Below are positions 17,681 to 25,289 of a DNA stretch of 64,000 bases, one piece after another. A program made the position numbers and the translations under genes. Numbering within the stretch: the stretch's first letter is position 1; every line of letters starts with the position of its first letter. Below the pieces are notes generated by a model, which had not been told where the DNA came from, did no database searches, and was given only the letters and a program-made list of their open reading frames with translations. The stretch is from Hyphomicrobium sp. LHD-15 (GTDB lineage: Bacteria > Pseudomonadota > Alphaproteobacteria > Rhizobiales > Hyphomicrobiaceae), in contig NZ_JAVIFT010000003.1 in the NCBI RefSeq assembly GCF_031157355.1, positions 248,001 through 312,000 of the forward strand, given 5' to 3'.

Positions 17681-18466
17681 ATGACTTCAGCAAAAGCATC
17701 GCCCCTGAGGCAAGAGCGCAGCGAAGCAGCGTCATCCGCCGAGCGCGCGTCGCAACCTGCGCGCCGACCACGCGACGCCGCCACTCTCGTCATCGTCGAC
17801 AGCACGTCTCCGGCGCCGCGCATCCTGATGGGGCGCCGCCGGCCAGACCAAGTGTTTCTTCCGAACACGTTCGTTTTTCCCGGCGGCCGCGTCGAAGCAG
17901 CCGACCGTGCAATCGCGCGCCATCACACGCTTGCCCCCATCGATAGCGAATGCCTGAAGATCGCCATGCGCGGCCGCGCGTCCAACACGCGCGCCGCTGC
18001 TCTTGCACTCGCCGCCATCCGCGAGACCTATGAGGAAACCGGCATCGTCGTCGGCGAAACGGCGCGCGACGAACGCGGCGATCATCCCGGCGGCTGGCAG
18101 GCGTTTCGTGCCGAAGGTTTTCAGCCCAGGCTTGAAAGGCTCGCCTTCTTCGCGCGCGCCATCACGCCGCCCGGTCGGCCCCGCCGTTATGACACCCGCT
18201 TTTTCCTGGTCGACGCATCCGAAATCGCGCACCGCGCCGCGCACAGCGATGGCGAATTGCTGGACATCGATTGGTTCACGCTCGATCAGGCGCGCGCGTT
18301 GAAAGTGCCGTCCATCACACGGCATGTGCTCGACGATGTTGCGACCCTCTTGGCCCGCGAGTCGCACGAGCGCGTGGGCTCCGAGATCCCGTTTTACGTC
18401 CATCGCTATGGCCGTTTCGAACGGCAGATATTACCGCGCGTTCACCCTGCGATGGACCCAACCTGA
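17681..18466 (+). CDS. NUDIX hydrolase
   Basis: A 261-residue NUDIX hydrolase. The N-terminal strand Ala-Ala-Thr-Leu-Val-Ile-Val-Asp leads into Gly-Gly-Arg-Val-Glu, and after an insertion the Nudix core Arg-Glu-Thr-Tyr-Glu-Glu-Thr-Gly-Ile is present, so the metal-binding glutamates are intact. The 30-40 residue insertion between the two halves is typical of the larger NUDIX proteins related to NUDT19/coenzyme A diphosphatases, but the substrate is inferred only. A GTG at 17657 overlaps the DUF983 stop as GTGA and is a possible coupled start; the ATG at 17681 is the conservative choice. Confidence 0.85.
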   Translation: MTSAKASPLRQERSEAASSAERASQPARRPRDAATLVIVDSTSPAPRILMGRRRPDQVFLPNTFVFPGGRVEAADRAIARHHTLAPIDSECLKIAMRGRASNTRAAALALAAIRETYEETGIVVGETARDERGDHPGGWQAFRAEGFQPRLERLAFFARAITPPGRPRRYDTRFFLVDASEIAHRAAHSDGELLDIDWFTLDQARALKVPSITRHVLDDVATLLARESHERVGSEIPFYVHRYGRFERQILPRVHPAMDPT

Positions 18467-18524
18467 GCGAGCAGGATCGAAACCCACGTTCAATCAAAAA
18501 GAGCGAGAAAAAGTCGCTCTCAGC

Positions 18525-18552
18525 TTGACACCAAAGGCGCGCTCAGTATGGT
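18525..18552 (+). promoter_or_regulatory. Probable sigma-70 promoter of rpmG
   Basis: TTGACA at 18525-18530, a 16-bp spacer and TATGGT at 18547-18552 make a near-consensus housekeeping promoter. It lies about 100 bp before the rpmG ATG, allowing an untranslated leader. Confidence 0.6.
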
Positions 18553-18652
18553 GCCCAATCCGAATTCAAGACTGAGATGATCGCTTCTGCCCCAGCGGCC
18601 CGAAGTGTGGCTCCTCGGTTAATCCAATCGACACTTTGAGGTCTGAAGACCA

Positions 18653-18820
18653 ATGGCCAAGCAGATTACCCAGAAGATCAAGCTGCTCTCCACCGCGGGC
18701 ACCGGCTTTTTCTACGTGACCAAGAAGAACCCGCGCACCTCGACCGAGAAGCTCGTGTTCAAGCGCTATGATCCCGTCGTGCGCAAGCACGTCGAGTTCA
18801 AGGAAACCAAGATCAAGTAA
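18653..18820 (+). CDS. rpmG: 50S ribosomal protein L33
   Basis: A 55-residue protein recognised as L33 from its N-terminus ([11 protein letters not shown]), the [11 protein letters not shown] core and the [10 protein letters not shown] end. It is the non-zinc type: the CxxC pairs of the other L33 form are missing, which fits alphaproteobacteria. TTTGAGGTC lies upstream of the ATG. The position after the NUDIX gene matches related genomes. Confidence 0.97.
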   Translation: MAKQITQKIKLLSTAGTGFFYVTKKNPRTSTEKLVFKRYDPVVRKHVEFKETKIK

Positions 18821-19049
18821 CCATTTTGCCGGCGACGGCCCGGAGCGACACAGCGCACGAAACTCTGCGTATGCGTCCCCGGGTGGTGGTCGGCCCCGAG
18901 TTATTTTTTCAAGTGAGTTTTTTTGAGGAACGAAGTCCTCGTTGCGTGGTGAAAACAGCCACGGCCATTACGAAACGCCTCAGCGAAATTGCGAGGCGCA
19001 TCGATCAAAGATTGCAGGATTCGTAGGCTTGAATTGGTGAGGCCCTCAA

Positions 19050-19108
19050 CCAGGGTCCGTAACCGCTCGGCAGCGGGGTAAGCATTCCGAGATAGCCACG
19101 GACCCTGG
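19050..19108. repeat. Inverted repeat able to form a two-level stem
   Basis: CCAGGGTCCGT at 19050-19060 is a perfect complement of ACGGACCCTGG at 19098-19108 (11 bp). Inside it CTCGG (19066-19070) pairs with CCGAG (19087-19091), leaving a 16-nt apical loop. A nested stem of this strength suggests a structured RNA or a protein-binding site, not a simple terminator; no U-tract follows on either strand. Confidence 0.6.
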
Positions 19109-19527
19109 CCTAGTGACCAGATGGCGTCAAAGAGGGCGTTGACGTATCACCTGGTGTCGTAGTTGGACCAGAAACGGAAACTCTAGGAGGTAACTCCAGC
19201 CGTCGCGGACCCACTACAAATTCCCGCTCCATCAGGAGATGCGGCGGACCCGATGGGCCGCGGGAACCTAGCTGACCCGAAATATCGGCAAAAACTATCG
19301 GGCAACCGATCCGTTTCAGGTCAATATCGTGTGATCTCCCTCTACTAAGCTCAAGTTTGTCAGAACAGATCGGCGATTGCAAGTTTAGAGCTTGACCATT
19401 GCGTGGCAGGCACGCCTCGATCGAGTCGACAGTTAATTTCCCTGAGCACAAATCGAGATAGCAGCCGATGATCCGCAGGCTGCTCATGTTGCGGCCGCGT
19501 ACGGAACATTCGTGCAAGTGCATCACG

Positions 19528-19549
19528 AAAAAATTTTATGAAATTTTTT
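19528..19549 (-). terminator. AT-rich hairpin downstream of pleD
   Basis: AAAAAATTT (19528-19536) and AAATTTTTT (19541-19549) form a 9-bp stem around a 4-nt loop, 24 bp after the pleD stop on the minus strand. The T-rich end makes it a plausible, if weak, terminator. Confidence 0.5.
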
Positions 19550-19572
19550 AAAGGGGTTACTCCGTTAGCCTC

Positions 19573-20943
19573 CTAAGCCGCGGCAGCAACAACCTGGTTC
19601 CGACCCTGCCGTTTGGCAACGTACAGCGCGTTGTCCGCGCGCTTGAACAGAGCTTCGGAGGTGTCGTTTTCTCCCTCCCAGGTTGCAAGCCCGACGCTCG
19701 CCGTAACCCGGATTTCTTGATTTTGCCCAATTTGGAAGGGCTGAACTGCGACACACTCACGCACCCGTTCACCGACCTGCCAAGCCAATTCCTGATCGGT
19801 ATCGGGCATGATGATCAGGAATTCCTCGCCTCCAAGGCGGCAGGCGAAGTCCACGCCACGCGTATAGCGCCGGAAGCGCTCGGCGAATTCCTTGAGCACC
19901 AGATCGCCCGCGTCGTGGCCGTAGGTGTCGTTCACGTGCTTGAAATGATCGATATCCGCGATCAGCACCGAGAGCGAGCGGCCGCTCCGCTGTGCGTCGG
20001 TGATCAGCGTCTTGAGATGGCGCTCCATGTAACGCCGGTTGTGCAGCCCCGTCAGCGGATCCGTAACTGAAAGCTCCACGCTCTCGCGGATCTGATTGCG
20101 GAGATAGTCGGAGAAGCGCTTCCGCCGGATCTGCGTCTTGACCCGCGCCAGCAGCTCGTGCCGCTCAACGGGCCGCATCAGATAGTCGTTCACGCCCATA
20201 TCGAGCCCGCGCAGAAGACGCGCTTCGTCGCCGGGATCCACCATGATCAGGATCGGAAGATGCCGCGTGCGGTCGAGCGAGCGCACCTGCGAGCAGAGCC
20301 TCAGCCCGTCGGAATGCTGGAGATTGAGCGCGACGATCAAGAGATCGAACGGCTGATGCGTGAGATGCAGCAGCGCGGCTTGCGGATCGCTTTCGATGTA
20401 GGCGTCGTGCGTCTTGGCCAGCGCTGACATCACCCGCGACGAAGAGCGCGGATGATCGTCGACCACCAGTACGCGGCCCGGCCGGTCCATCAGCACGCGT
20501 GACAGCGCATCGTCGTCCGAGAGCCCCATTTGCCGGCTCGTCGTGACGCGCATCAGCATTTCGTCATTGAGCATCTTGAGACGCGCGAGACTTTTGACGC
20601 GCGTGACGAGCGCGATGTCGTCGACAGGCTTGGTCAGAAAATCGTCGGCGCCGCTATCGAGCCCCTGGATTTTGTCCGACACCTGGTCCAGGGCGGTCAC
20701 CATCACGATGGGAATGTGCAGCGTTTGCGCAGAGGCCTTGAGCGCGCGGGCAACTTCGAAGCCATCCATGCCCGGCATCATGACATCGAGCAGCACGACA
20801 TCGACGCGCTCGCGCTGGCAGATATCGAGGGCATCGCGCCCGTTGGTCGCCGTCACAACCTCGAAGTATTCGGCCTCGAGCCGCGCCTGAAGAAGCTTGA
20901 TATTCGCAAGGATGTCGTCGACGACGAGAACTCTAGCGGTCAT
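19573..20943 (-). CDS. pleD: PleD-type response regulator diguanylate cyclase
   Basis: A 456-residue protein with two receiver domains and a GGDEF domain that makes cyclic di-GMP when phosphorylated. The first receiver has the acidic pair Asp9/Asp10, phosphoacceptor Asp53 and Lys105. The second (about 155-270) lacks the acceptor Asp (Val-Ala-Leu-Asn in its place) and serves as a dimer adaptor, as in Caulobacter PleD. The active site is Gly-Gly-Glu-Glu-Phe at 371-375, and the inhibitory I-site Arg362-x-x-Asp365 lies five residues before it, so product inhibition is expected. divK is 50 bp upstream on the same strand, which fits the DivJ/PleC phosphorelay controlling polar development. Confidence 0.95.
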   Translation of the reverse strand: MTARVLVVDDILANIKLLQARLEAEYFEVVTATNGRDALDICQRERVDVVLLDVMMPGMDGFEVARALKASAQTLHIPIVMVTALDQVSDKIQGLDSGADDFLTKPVDDIALVTRVKSLARLKMLNDEMLMRVTTSRQMGLSDDDALSRVLMDRPGRVLVVDDHPRSSSRVMSALAKTHDAYIESDPQAALLHLTHQPFDLLIVALNLQHSDGLRLCSQVRSLDRTRHLPILIMVDPGDEARLLRGLDMGVNDYLMRPVERHELLARVKTQIRRKRFSDYLRNQIRESVELSVTDPLTGLHNRRYMERHLKTLITDAQRSGRSLSVLIADIDHFKHVNDTYGHDAGDLVLKEFAERFRRYTRGVDFACRLGGEEFLIIMPDTDQELAWQVGERVRECVAVQPFQIGQNQEIRVTASVGLATWEGENDTSEALFKRADNALYVAKRQGRNQVVAAAA

Positions 20944-20993
20944 GACAGACTCTCAACGCACACAGACACCCGTCCCGCAAACAACGCGCAGGA

Positions 20994-21401
20994 TCAGGCG
21001 TCCCCCACAAAACGGCGGACGGTATCGAGAAACACTGCGACCGAGATCGGCTTCGAAACGTAAGCCTCGCACCCCCCGGACCGGATTCTCTCTTCATCGC
21101 CCTTCATCGCAAAGGCCGTGACCGCGACGACGGGGATGTCGCGCAGTTCTTCGTCCTCTTTAAGCCACTTGGTCACCTCGAGCCCCGAAACCTCCGGCAG
21201 CTGGATGTCCATAAGAATGAGATCTGGCCGGTGCACGCGGGCGAGCGTCAGCGCATCGAGCCCGTTGCGGGTTTGCACGGTGAGATACCCGTAGGCATCG
21301 AGCAGATCGTGGAAGAGCTTCATGTTGAGCTCGTTGTCTTCCACGATGAGCACGGTTTTCGCCGCGCGGGAAACGCCCTGCGTCTGGCCCTCGACGGCCA
21401 T
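20994..21401 (-). CDS. divK: Single-domain response regulator DivK
   Basis: A 135-residue lone receiver domain. After a short leader come [10 protein letters not shown], the phosphoacceptor in Leu-Ile-Leu-Met-Asp-Ile-Gln-Leu-Pro, the switch Thr in Ala-Val-Thr-Ala-Phe-Ala-Met, and Lys in Tyr-Val-Ser-Lys-Pro-Ile, all typical of DivK. It has no output domain and acts by protein contact with DivL, DivJ and PleC in characterised species. AGGAG 7 bp before the ATG at 21401 decides the start over in-frame ATGs at 21422 and further upstream. It forms an operon with pleD. Confidence 0.94.
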   Translation of the reverse strand: MAVEGQTQGVSRAAKTVLIVEDNELNMKLFHDLLDAYGYLTVQTRNGLDALTLARVHRPDLILMDIQLPEVSGLEVTKWLKEDEELRDIPVVAVTAFAMKGDEERIRSGGCEAYVSKPISVAVFLDTVRRFVGDA

Positions 21402-21586
21402 TCTCGTCTCCTGATAGGTCATCGTCGAAGGTCTTTGCTCTGCCCCGCCTTTAACTGCACCGATTCTGGGGGCCATATGGAACCAGTGTGCCTGCCTTAG
21501 CTTAAGCAACTGTTGAAACATGGGGATCGAGGATTAATTCGAACTCAAGACCCTGAGAAGAAAAGAAAAAAGGAGGATGCGCCGAA

Positions 21587-21892
21587 ATGGCGACACGCGC
21601 CCAGAAACCCACCGCTGAAACCGCGACGACACTGGCTCTCACGGCCCTCGCATTCCTGGCCGAAGACGGCCCCCGCCTGGGCCGTTTCCTGGCCCTGACC
21701 GGAATCGACCCCGACCAGCTCCGCGCGGCAGCCGATGCCCCCGAAACGCTGCTGGCCGTGCTCGATTACTTCCTCGGTGACGAGTCTCTTCTGCTTGTAT
21801 TTACCGCGTCGAACGGAGTTGCCCCGGATACTGTCTTTCCCGCGCGCGTGGCACTTGCCCATTCGGTCGGCATCGAGACCGCCTATGACTGA
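21587..21892 (+). CDS. DUF3572 family protein
   Basis: A 101-residue, mostly helical, acidic protein recognised as DUF3572 from the Ala-Leu-x-Phe-Leu-Ala-x-Asp segment near residue 22 and the Ala-Val-Leu-Asp-Tyr-Phe-Leu-x-Asp-Glu-Ser-Leu-Leu segment near residue 60. It is divergent from divK, the usual neighbour in Rhizobiales. AAAGGAGG precedes the ATG at 10 bp. It overlaps the ROK gene by 8 bp. Function unknown; soluble and cytosolic by sequence. Confidence 0.88.
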   Translation: MATRAQKPTAETATTLALTALAFLAEDGPRLGRFLALTGIDPDQLRAAADAPETLLAVLDYFLGDESLLLVFTASNGVAPDTVFPARVALAHSVGIETAYD

Positions 21893-22805
21893 GCGCGGAC
21901 ACGGCAAGCCCCGTATCGGCATCGACCTCGGCGGCACCAAGATCGAAGGCCGCGTCCTTTCCTCCGCCGGCGACGAGATCGCCCGCAAGCGCATCCTGGC
22001 GCCTCAAGGCAACTACGACGAAACGGTTGCGGCCCTGGTCGACATCATACGCGATCTGAGATCGGCATCCGGCAACGAGGCAACCGTCGGCATCGGCATG
22101 CCCGGTTCCCTGTCCCCGACGACGGGCCTCGTTCGCAACGCCAACTCGACATGGCTCAACGGCCACCCCTTGCGCGAGGACCTCGAAAACATCCTCGGCC
22201 TTCCCCTTCGCATGGCCAACGACGCCAATTGCTTTGCGCTCTCGGAAGCGGTCGACGGAGCGGCAGCCGGCGCGAAGAGCGTATTCGGCGTCATCATCGG
22301 CACCGGCTGCGGCGGCGGCATCGTCATCGACGGACACGTGCTCGAAGGTGCCCGCGGCATCGGCGGCGAATGGGGCCATATTCCCCTGCCCTGGTCCGAT
22401 GCGGAGGAACACCCAGGCCCAACCTGCTGGTGCGGTCGCAAAGGCTGCATGGAGATGTGGGCGTCCGGGACCGGGCTCTCTGCCGACTACAAGACAAGAA
22501 CCGGCGAGCTGGTATCGGGCCACGAGATCGTCGCGCGGGCCAACCTCGGCGAGCCGGCCGCGCGCACAAGCCTCGACCGCCATGCCTCGCGCCTCGCGCG
22601 TGGCCTTGCCAACATCATCAACATCATCGATCCGGAAGTGATCGTACTAGGCGGCGGGCTGTCGAAGCTGCCCCACCTTTACGACGTGCTGCCGCGTCTC
22701 GCGGCGCCCTACGTGTTCTCCGACACGGTGAAAATCGACATCCGCCCGCCGAAATGGGGCGATGCCAGCGGCGTGCGCGGCGCGGCGTGGCTCTGGAACG
22801 ATTGA
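21885..22805 (+). CDS. ROK-family sugar kinase (fructokinase/glucokinase type)
   Basis: A 306-residue ROK protein. The ATP site begins with Gly-Ile-Asp-Leu-Gly-Gly-Thr-Lys near residue 12, the sugar site with Ala-Asn-Asp-Ala-Asn-Cys-Phe near 110, and the ROK signature with Gly-Thr-Gly-Cys-Gly-Gly-Gly. The zinc motif is complete (His in Trp-Gly-His-Ile-Pro, then Cys-Trp-Cys-Gly-Arg-Lys-Gly-Cys-Met-Glu). No DNA-binding domain is present, so it is a kinase and not a repressor. Manno(fructo)kinase is likely but glucose or N-acetylglucosamine cannot be excluded. The 8-bp overlap with DUF3572 indicates cotranscription. Confidence 0.88.
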   Translation: MTERGHGKPRIGIDLGGTKIEGRVLSSAGDEIARKRILAPQGNYDETVAALVDIIRDLRSASGNEATVGIGMPGSLSPTTGLVRNANSTWLNGHPLREDLENILGLPLRMANDANCFALSEAVDGAAAGAKSVFGVIIGTGCGGGIVIDGHVLEGARGIGGEWGHIPLPWSDAEEHPGPTCWCGRKGCMEMWASGTGLSADYKTRTGELVSGHEIVARANLGEPAARTSLDRHASRLARGLANIINIIDPEVIVLGGGLSKLPHLYDVLPRLAAPYVFSDTVKIDIRPPKWGDASGVRGAAWLWND

Positions 22806-22823
22806 GCCGCGCCAGCGCTCAAC

Positions 22824-23714
22824 TCACGGCGCCGGTGCCTTGCAGGGCGACGCCTCGAAGTAGGTCAGCTCCTTGAGCTCACCACTGATGGCGAAATCGC
22901 CGTGATTGATGCGCAGGCTGCTGGTGACGCCGTTGTCGTGGAACCGGTAGCTCATTTCATAGAGCGGAACCGCATCGCCCGGCCCCTGGTTCGACGCGAA
23001 ATAGCTGACCGAGATCGGCCACGACGGCACCCGGTCGAGACCGTCCACGCCCTTGGCGAGCGAGAGAACCGGCCCTGCGCCAGGCTTGGTCTGATGCCCG
23101 ATGGCGGTCGAGGTCGCATAGATCTTGTCGCCGGTCTCCGAACCGTCGAAGAGGTCCGCCGCGAAAATCGTCTGCCCGGCGCGCGCCGCCTGCACGATCG
23201 CCATCGAATGCTGGATCGGAAAATAGACGTTGCCGGGAAGCTGTGCTTCCCGCTTCTGGGGACGCACCAGATCGACCTTGGCGGCCCCTGTCCCCTGCGC
23301 CCGCTTGGCCATGCCTTGCGTCTGCTCGGCGGGGATGTCGTTTTGGAACGTGCTCGTGCTGAAACGAAGCCGCTTGGCCGGAACTTCCTCCCAGCTCGAC
23401 GTCCGAAGATCGGTCGTCTGAATCTCGCCCTCCTGGTTGAGGGTCTGGGTCACGAAACGCATGCTCTGGGCATAACCTTCGCAGGCATTTCCACTGAGTT
23501 CGTAAACGATGCGCCCGTTGACGCCTGCAACGCCCGATCCCGACTTCGTCGTATCGAGCGAGAGATCGTAGACGGCCCGATGCGGCGCGAACACGACCTC
23601 CTTGGGCGAGACCTGAGCCCGCGCTTCCGCAATGGCATACGGCAAGGCCGAGATCGCCGTCAGCCCCATTGCCGCGACGGCCCCGATCGCCAAGCCATTT
23701 GCCCGAATGTTCAT
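22824..23714 (-). CDS. eipB: Cell-envelope integrity protein EipB (DUF1849)
   Basis: A 296-residue periplasmic protein of the DUF1849 family. It has a signal peptide (residues 1 to about 34, ending Ala-Glu-Ala-Arg-Ala) and a beta-rich mature part starting Val-Phe-Ala-Pro-His-Arg-Ala-Val-Tyr-Asp-Leu. Two cysteines, one in Gly-Asn-Ala-Cys-Glu-Gly-Tyr and one near the C-terminus in Ser-Pro-Cys-Lys, match the conserved disulfide of Brucella EipB, which folds as a beta spiral and supports envelope integrity. An alternative ATG at 23732 adds six residues; AGGATC favours 23714. Confidence 0.9.
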   Translation of the reverse strand: MNIRANGLAIGAVAAMGLTAISALPYAIAEARAQVSPKEVVFAPHRAVYDLSLDTTKSGSGVAGVNGRIVYELSGNACEGYAQSMRFVTQTLNQEGEIQTTDLRTSSWEEVPAKRLRFSTSTFQNDIPAEQTQGMAKRAQGTGAAKVDLVRPQKREAQLPGNVYFPIQHSMAIVQAARAGQTIFAADLFDGSETGDKIYATSTAIGHQTKPGAGPVLSLAKGVDGLDRVPSWPISVSYFASNQGPGDAVPLYEMSYRFHDNGVTSSLRINHGDFAISGELKELTYFEASPCKAPAP

Positions 23715-23897
23715 GCTGCTGATCCTGTTCATCCATACGGCGCCGATCAAGCCGCACCGCATCCATATCCTTGAATCTAGGGTACTGTCAGGCCGTTGCA
23801 AAGTCCGTTCGAAGCGGTAACAACAAACCCCGACCATTCTGCGGCCGCCCCGAAAAGAACGTGGGGGGAACGGCCCCAACCGCCTGGAGACCTGAAC

Positions 23898-24365
23898 ATG
23901 ACCGGCACCATCGAGGCCCGCATCGCCGAGCTTGGGCTCACCCTTCCCGCGGCCCCCAATCCGGTCGCCAACTACGTGCCTTTCCTCGTCTCCGGCAACC
24001 TGCTCTACATTTCCGGCCAGATCTCGAAGGCCGCGGACGGCTCCATCGTGACGGGCGCGCTCGGCCGCGACGTTGACATCGAGCAAGGCCAGGCCGCCGC
24101 GCGGCTCTGCGCCCTCAATATCCTCGCGCAGGCCAAATCCGCGCTCGGCAGCCTCGAGCGCATCGGCCAGGTGCTGAAGCTCACCGGGTTCGTCAACGCC
24201 ACCGCCGACTTCGCCGACCATCCGAAAGTGGTGAACGGCGCATCGGATCTCATGGTCGACGTGCTGGGTGACAAGGGCCGCCACACGCGCGCCGCCGTCG
24301 GCGTTTCGGGCTTGCCGCTGAACTCCGCCGTGGAGGTCGACGCCATCATCGCCATCGCCGGCTGA
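23898..24365 (+). CDS. RidA family protein
   Basis: A 155-residue RidA/YjgF/Rid-family protein. The family segment Leu-Leu-Tyr-Ile-Ser-Gly-Gln-Ile-Ser is near residue 34, and the protein is of the longer subgroup (about 150 residues, with Asn-Gly-Ala-Ser-Asp-Leu-Met). Characterised relatives hydrolyse reactive enamine/imine intermediates, but the canonical RidA arginine was not located with confidence, so deaminase activity is uncertain. GGAGA at 23886-23890 fixes the start. It is followed by a palindrome and then the GDPD gene on the same strand. Confidence 0.85.
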   Translation: MTGTIEARIAELGLTLPAAPNPVANYVPFLVSGNLLYISGQISKAADGSIVTGALGRDVDIEQGQAAARLCALNILAQAKSALGSLERIGQVLKLTGFVNATADFADHPKVVNGASDLMVDVLGDKGRHTRAAVGVSGLPLNSAVEVDAIIAIAG

Positions 24366-24390
24366 CACCGCAGTGCGCGCCCACCAACAC

Positions 24391-24424
24391 TGTCATCCCA
24401 GGCCTTGTGCCTGGGATCCAGACA
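24391..24424. repeat. Palindromic intergenic repeat (TGTCATCCCAGGC type)
   Basis: ATCCCAGGC and GCCTGGGAT form a perfect 9-bp stem around CTTGT, flanked by TGTC and GACA that extend the pairing after three unpaired bases. The form closely resembles a dispersed palindrome common in alphaproteobacterial intergenic DNA. It may also act as a terminator for the RidA gene. Confidence 0.7.
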
Positions 24425-24516
24425 TCCTCACGGCATCGGGTTTGAAGGATCGCGCCTGTCGCCTCGAAAGGCGATAATGTGTTTGAGCGATTCACCGCGA
24501 AAGCACGCTGACGCCC

Positions 24517-25278
24517 ATGCTCGACCGCGAGAAATTCCTCCGCCCCATCGCCCATCGCGGGCTGCATGATGCCGCGAAAGGCCTGATCGAGAACACCGCC
24601 CCCGCATTCGAAGCGGCCATCAAGGCCGGCTACGGCATCGAATGCGATCTCCAGCCGGCCGCCGACGGCACGCCCCTCGTCTTTCACGATCTCGAACTGG
24701 ACCGCCTGACCGCAGGCACCGGGCTGATCACCGAATTGCAGCCGGCCTGCGCGGCGAAGCTTCCGTTCAAAGACACGAAGCTCACCGGCATTCTCACCTT
24801 TGCCGAGCTGCTCACCCTAGTCGCCGGCCGCGTCCCGATCTTCGCGGAGATCAAGAGCGAATGGGCGCCGCCCGATCTCGGCTTCCTGTCGGAAATCGCC
24901 CGCGCAGGCAAGCTCTACCGCCGCCCACTCGCACTGATGTCGTTCGATCCCGCCGTCGTGGCCGCCATCAAGCGGCTCGCCCCCGAGCTTCCGCGCGGCA
25001 TCGTCTCAGGCTCTTACTTCGATGACGACGGCAAAGGCTGGTGGCCCGATAGCGCGCTGACCGACGCGCGGCGCCAGGCCCTCGCCAGCCTACTGGAAAG
25101 CGGCCAGGCCGACCCGTCGTTCTATGCCTACGAGGTTGGCGCGCTGCCGACGGCTGCCACCCAGCGCGCGCGCCGCCAAGGGATCCCTCTGCTCACCTGG
25201 ACAGTCCGCACCGAGCAGGACCGCCGCATCGCGGCCCAGCACGCCGATGCTCCCATCTTCGAGGGATTCACGCCTTAA
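24517..25278 (+). CDS. Glycerophosphodiester phosphodiesterase
   Basis: A 253-residue GDPD-family enzyme that splits glycerophosphodiesters into glycerol 3-phosphate and an alcohol. Active-site residues are visible: His13-Arg14, Glu25-Asn26, Glu42 and Asp44, His57-Asp58, and Glu in Phe-Ala-Glu-Ile-Lys near 110. There is no signal peptide, so it is cytosolic, like UgpQ. The Phe-Thr-Trp-type end (Leu-Leu-Thr-Trp-Thr-Val-Arg-Thr) is typical. No ugp transporter genes are nearby; the pairing with RidA is a common but unexplained neighbourhood. Confidence 0.92.
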   Translation: MLDREKFLRPIAHRGLHDAAKGLIENTAPAFEAAIKAGYGIECDLQPAADGTPLVFHDLELDRLTAGTGLITELQPACAAKLPFKDTKLTGILTFAELLTLVAGRVPIFAEIKSEWAPPDLGFLSEIARAGKLYRRPLALMSFDPAVVAAIKRLAPELPRGIVSGSYFDDDGKGWWPDSALTDARRQALASLLESGQADPSFYAYEVGALPTAATQRARRQGIPLLTWTVRTEQDRRIAAQHADAPIFEGFTP

Positions 25279-25289
25279 GCGAGGCGCGT

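Larger units (their letters stand above)
18821..19572. other. 752-bp intergenic island with strong inverted repeats
   Basis: Lies between convergent rpmG and pleD. The part from about 19290 to 19560 is visibly AT-richer than the genes around it. It contains a long-range inverted repeat (19050-19108) and an AT-rich hairpin (19528-19549). A minus-strand frame at 19110-19526 (138 residues, or 125 from Met14) has no ribosome site and no recognised domain; it could be a decayed gene or chance. Confidence 0.5.

Noticed and set aside
18821-19200. tmRNA, SRP RNA or RNase P RNA as an explanation for the inverted repeat
   Set aside because: No tag-peptide coding stretch with an Ala-Leu-Ala-Ala end, no GGAAG-type SRP tetraloop region and no RNase P core motifs were seen.
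19110-19526. 138-codon minus-strand frame in the rpmG-pleD gap
   Set aside because: No ribosome-binding site, no domain, atypical composition. Kept only as part of the intergenic island description.
24346-24687. Minus-strand frame containing Pro-Gly-Thr-Arg-Pro-Gly-Met-Thr
   Set aside because: This peptide is the translated intergenic palindrome at 24391-24424 and overlaps the real GDPD gene on the other strand.
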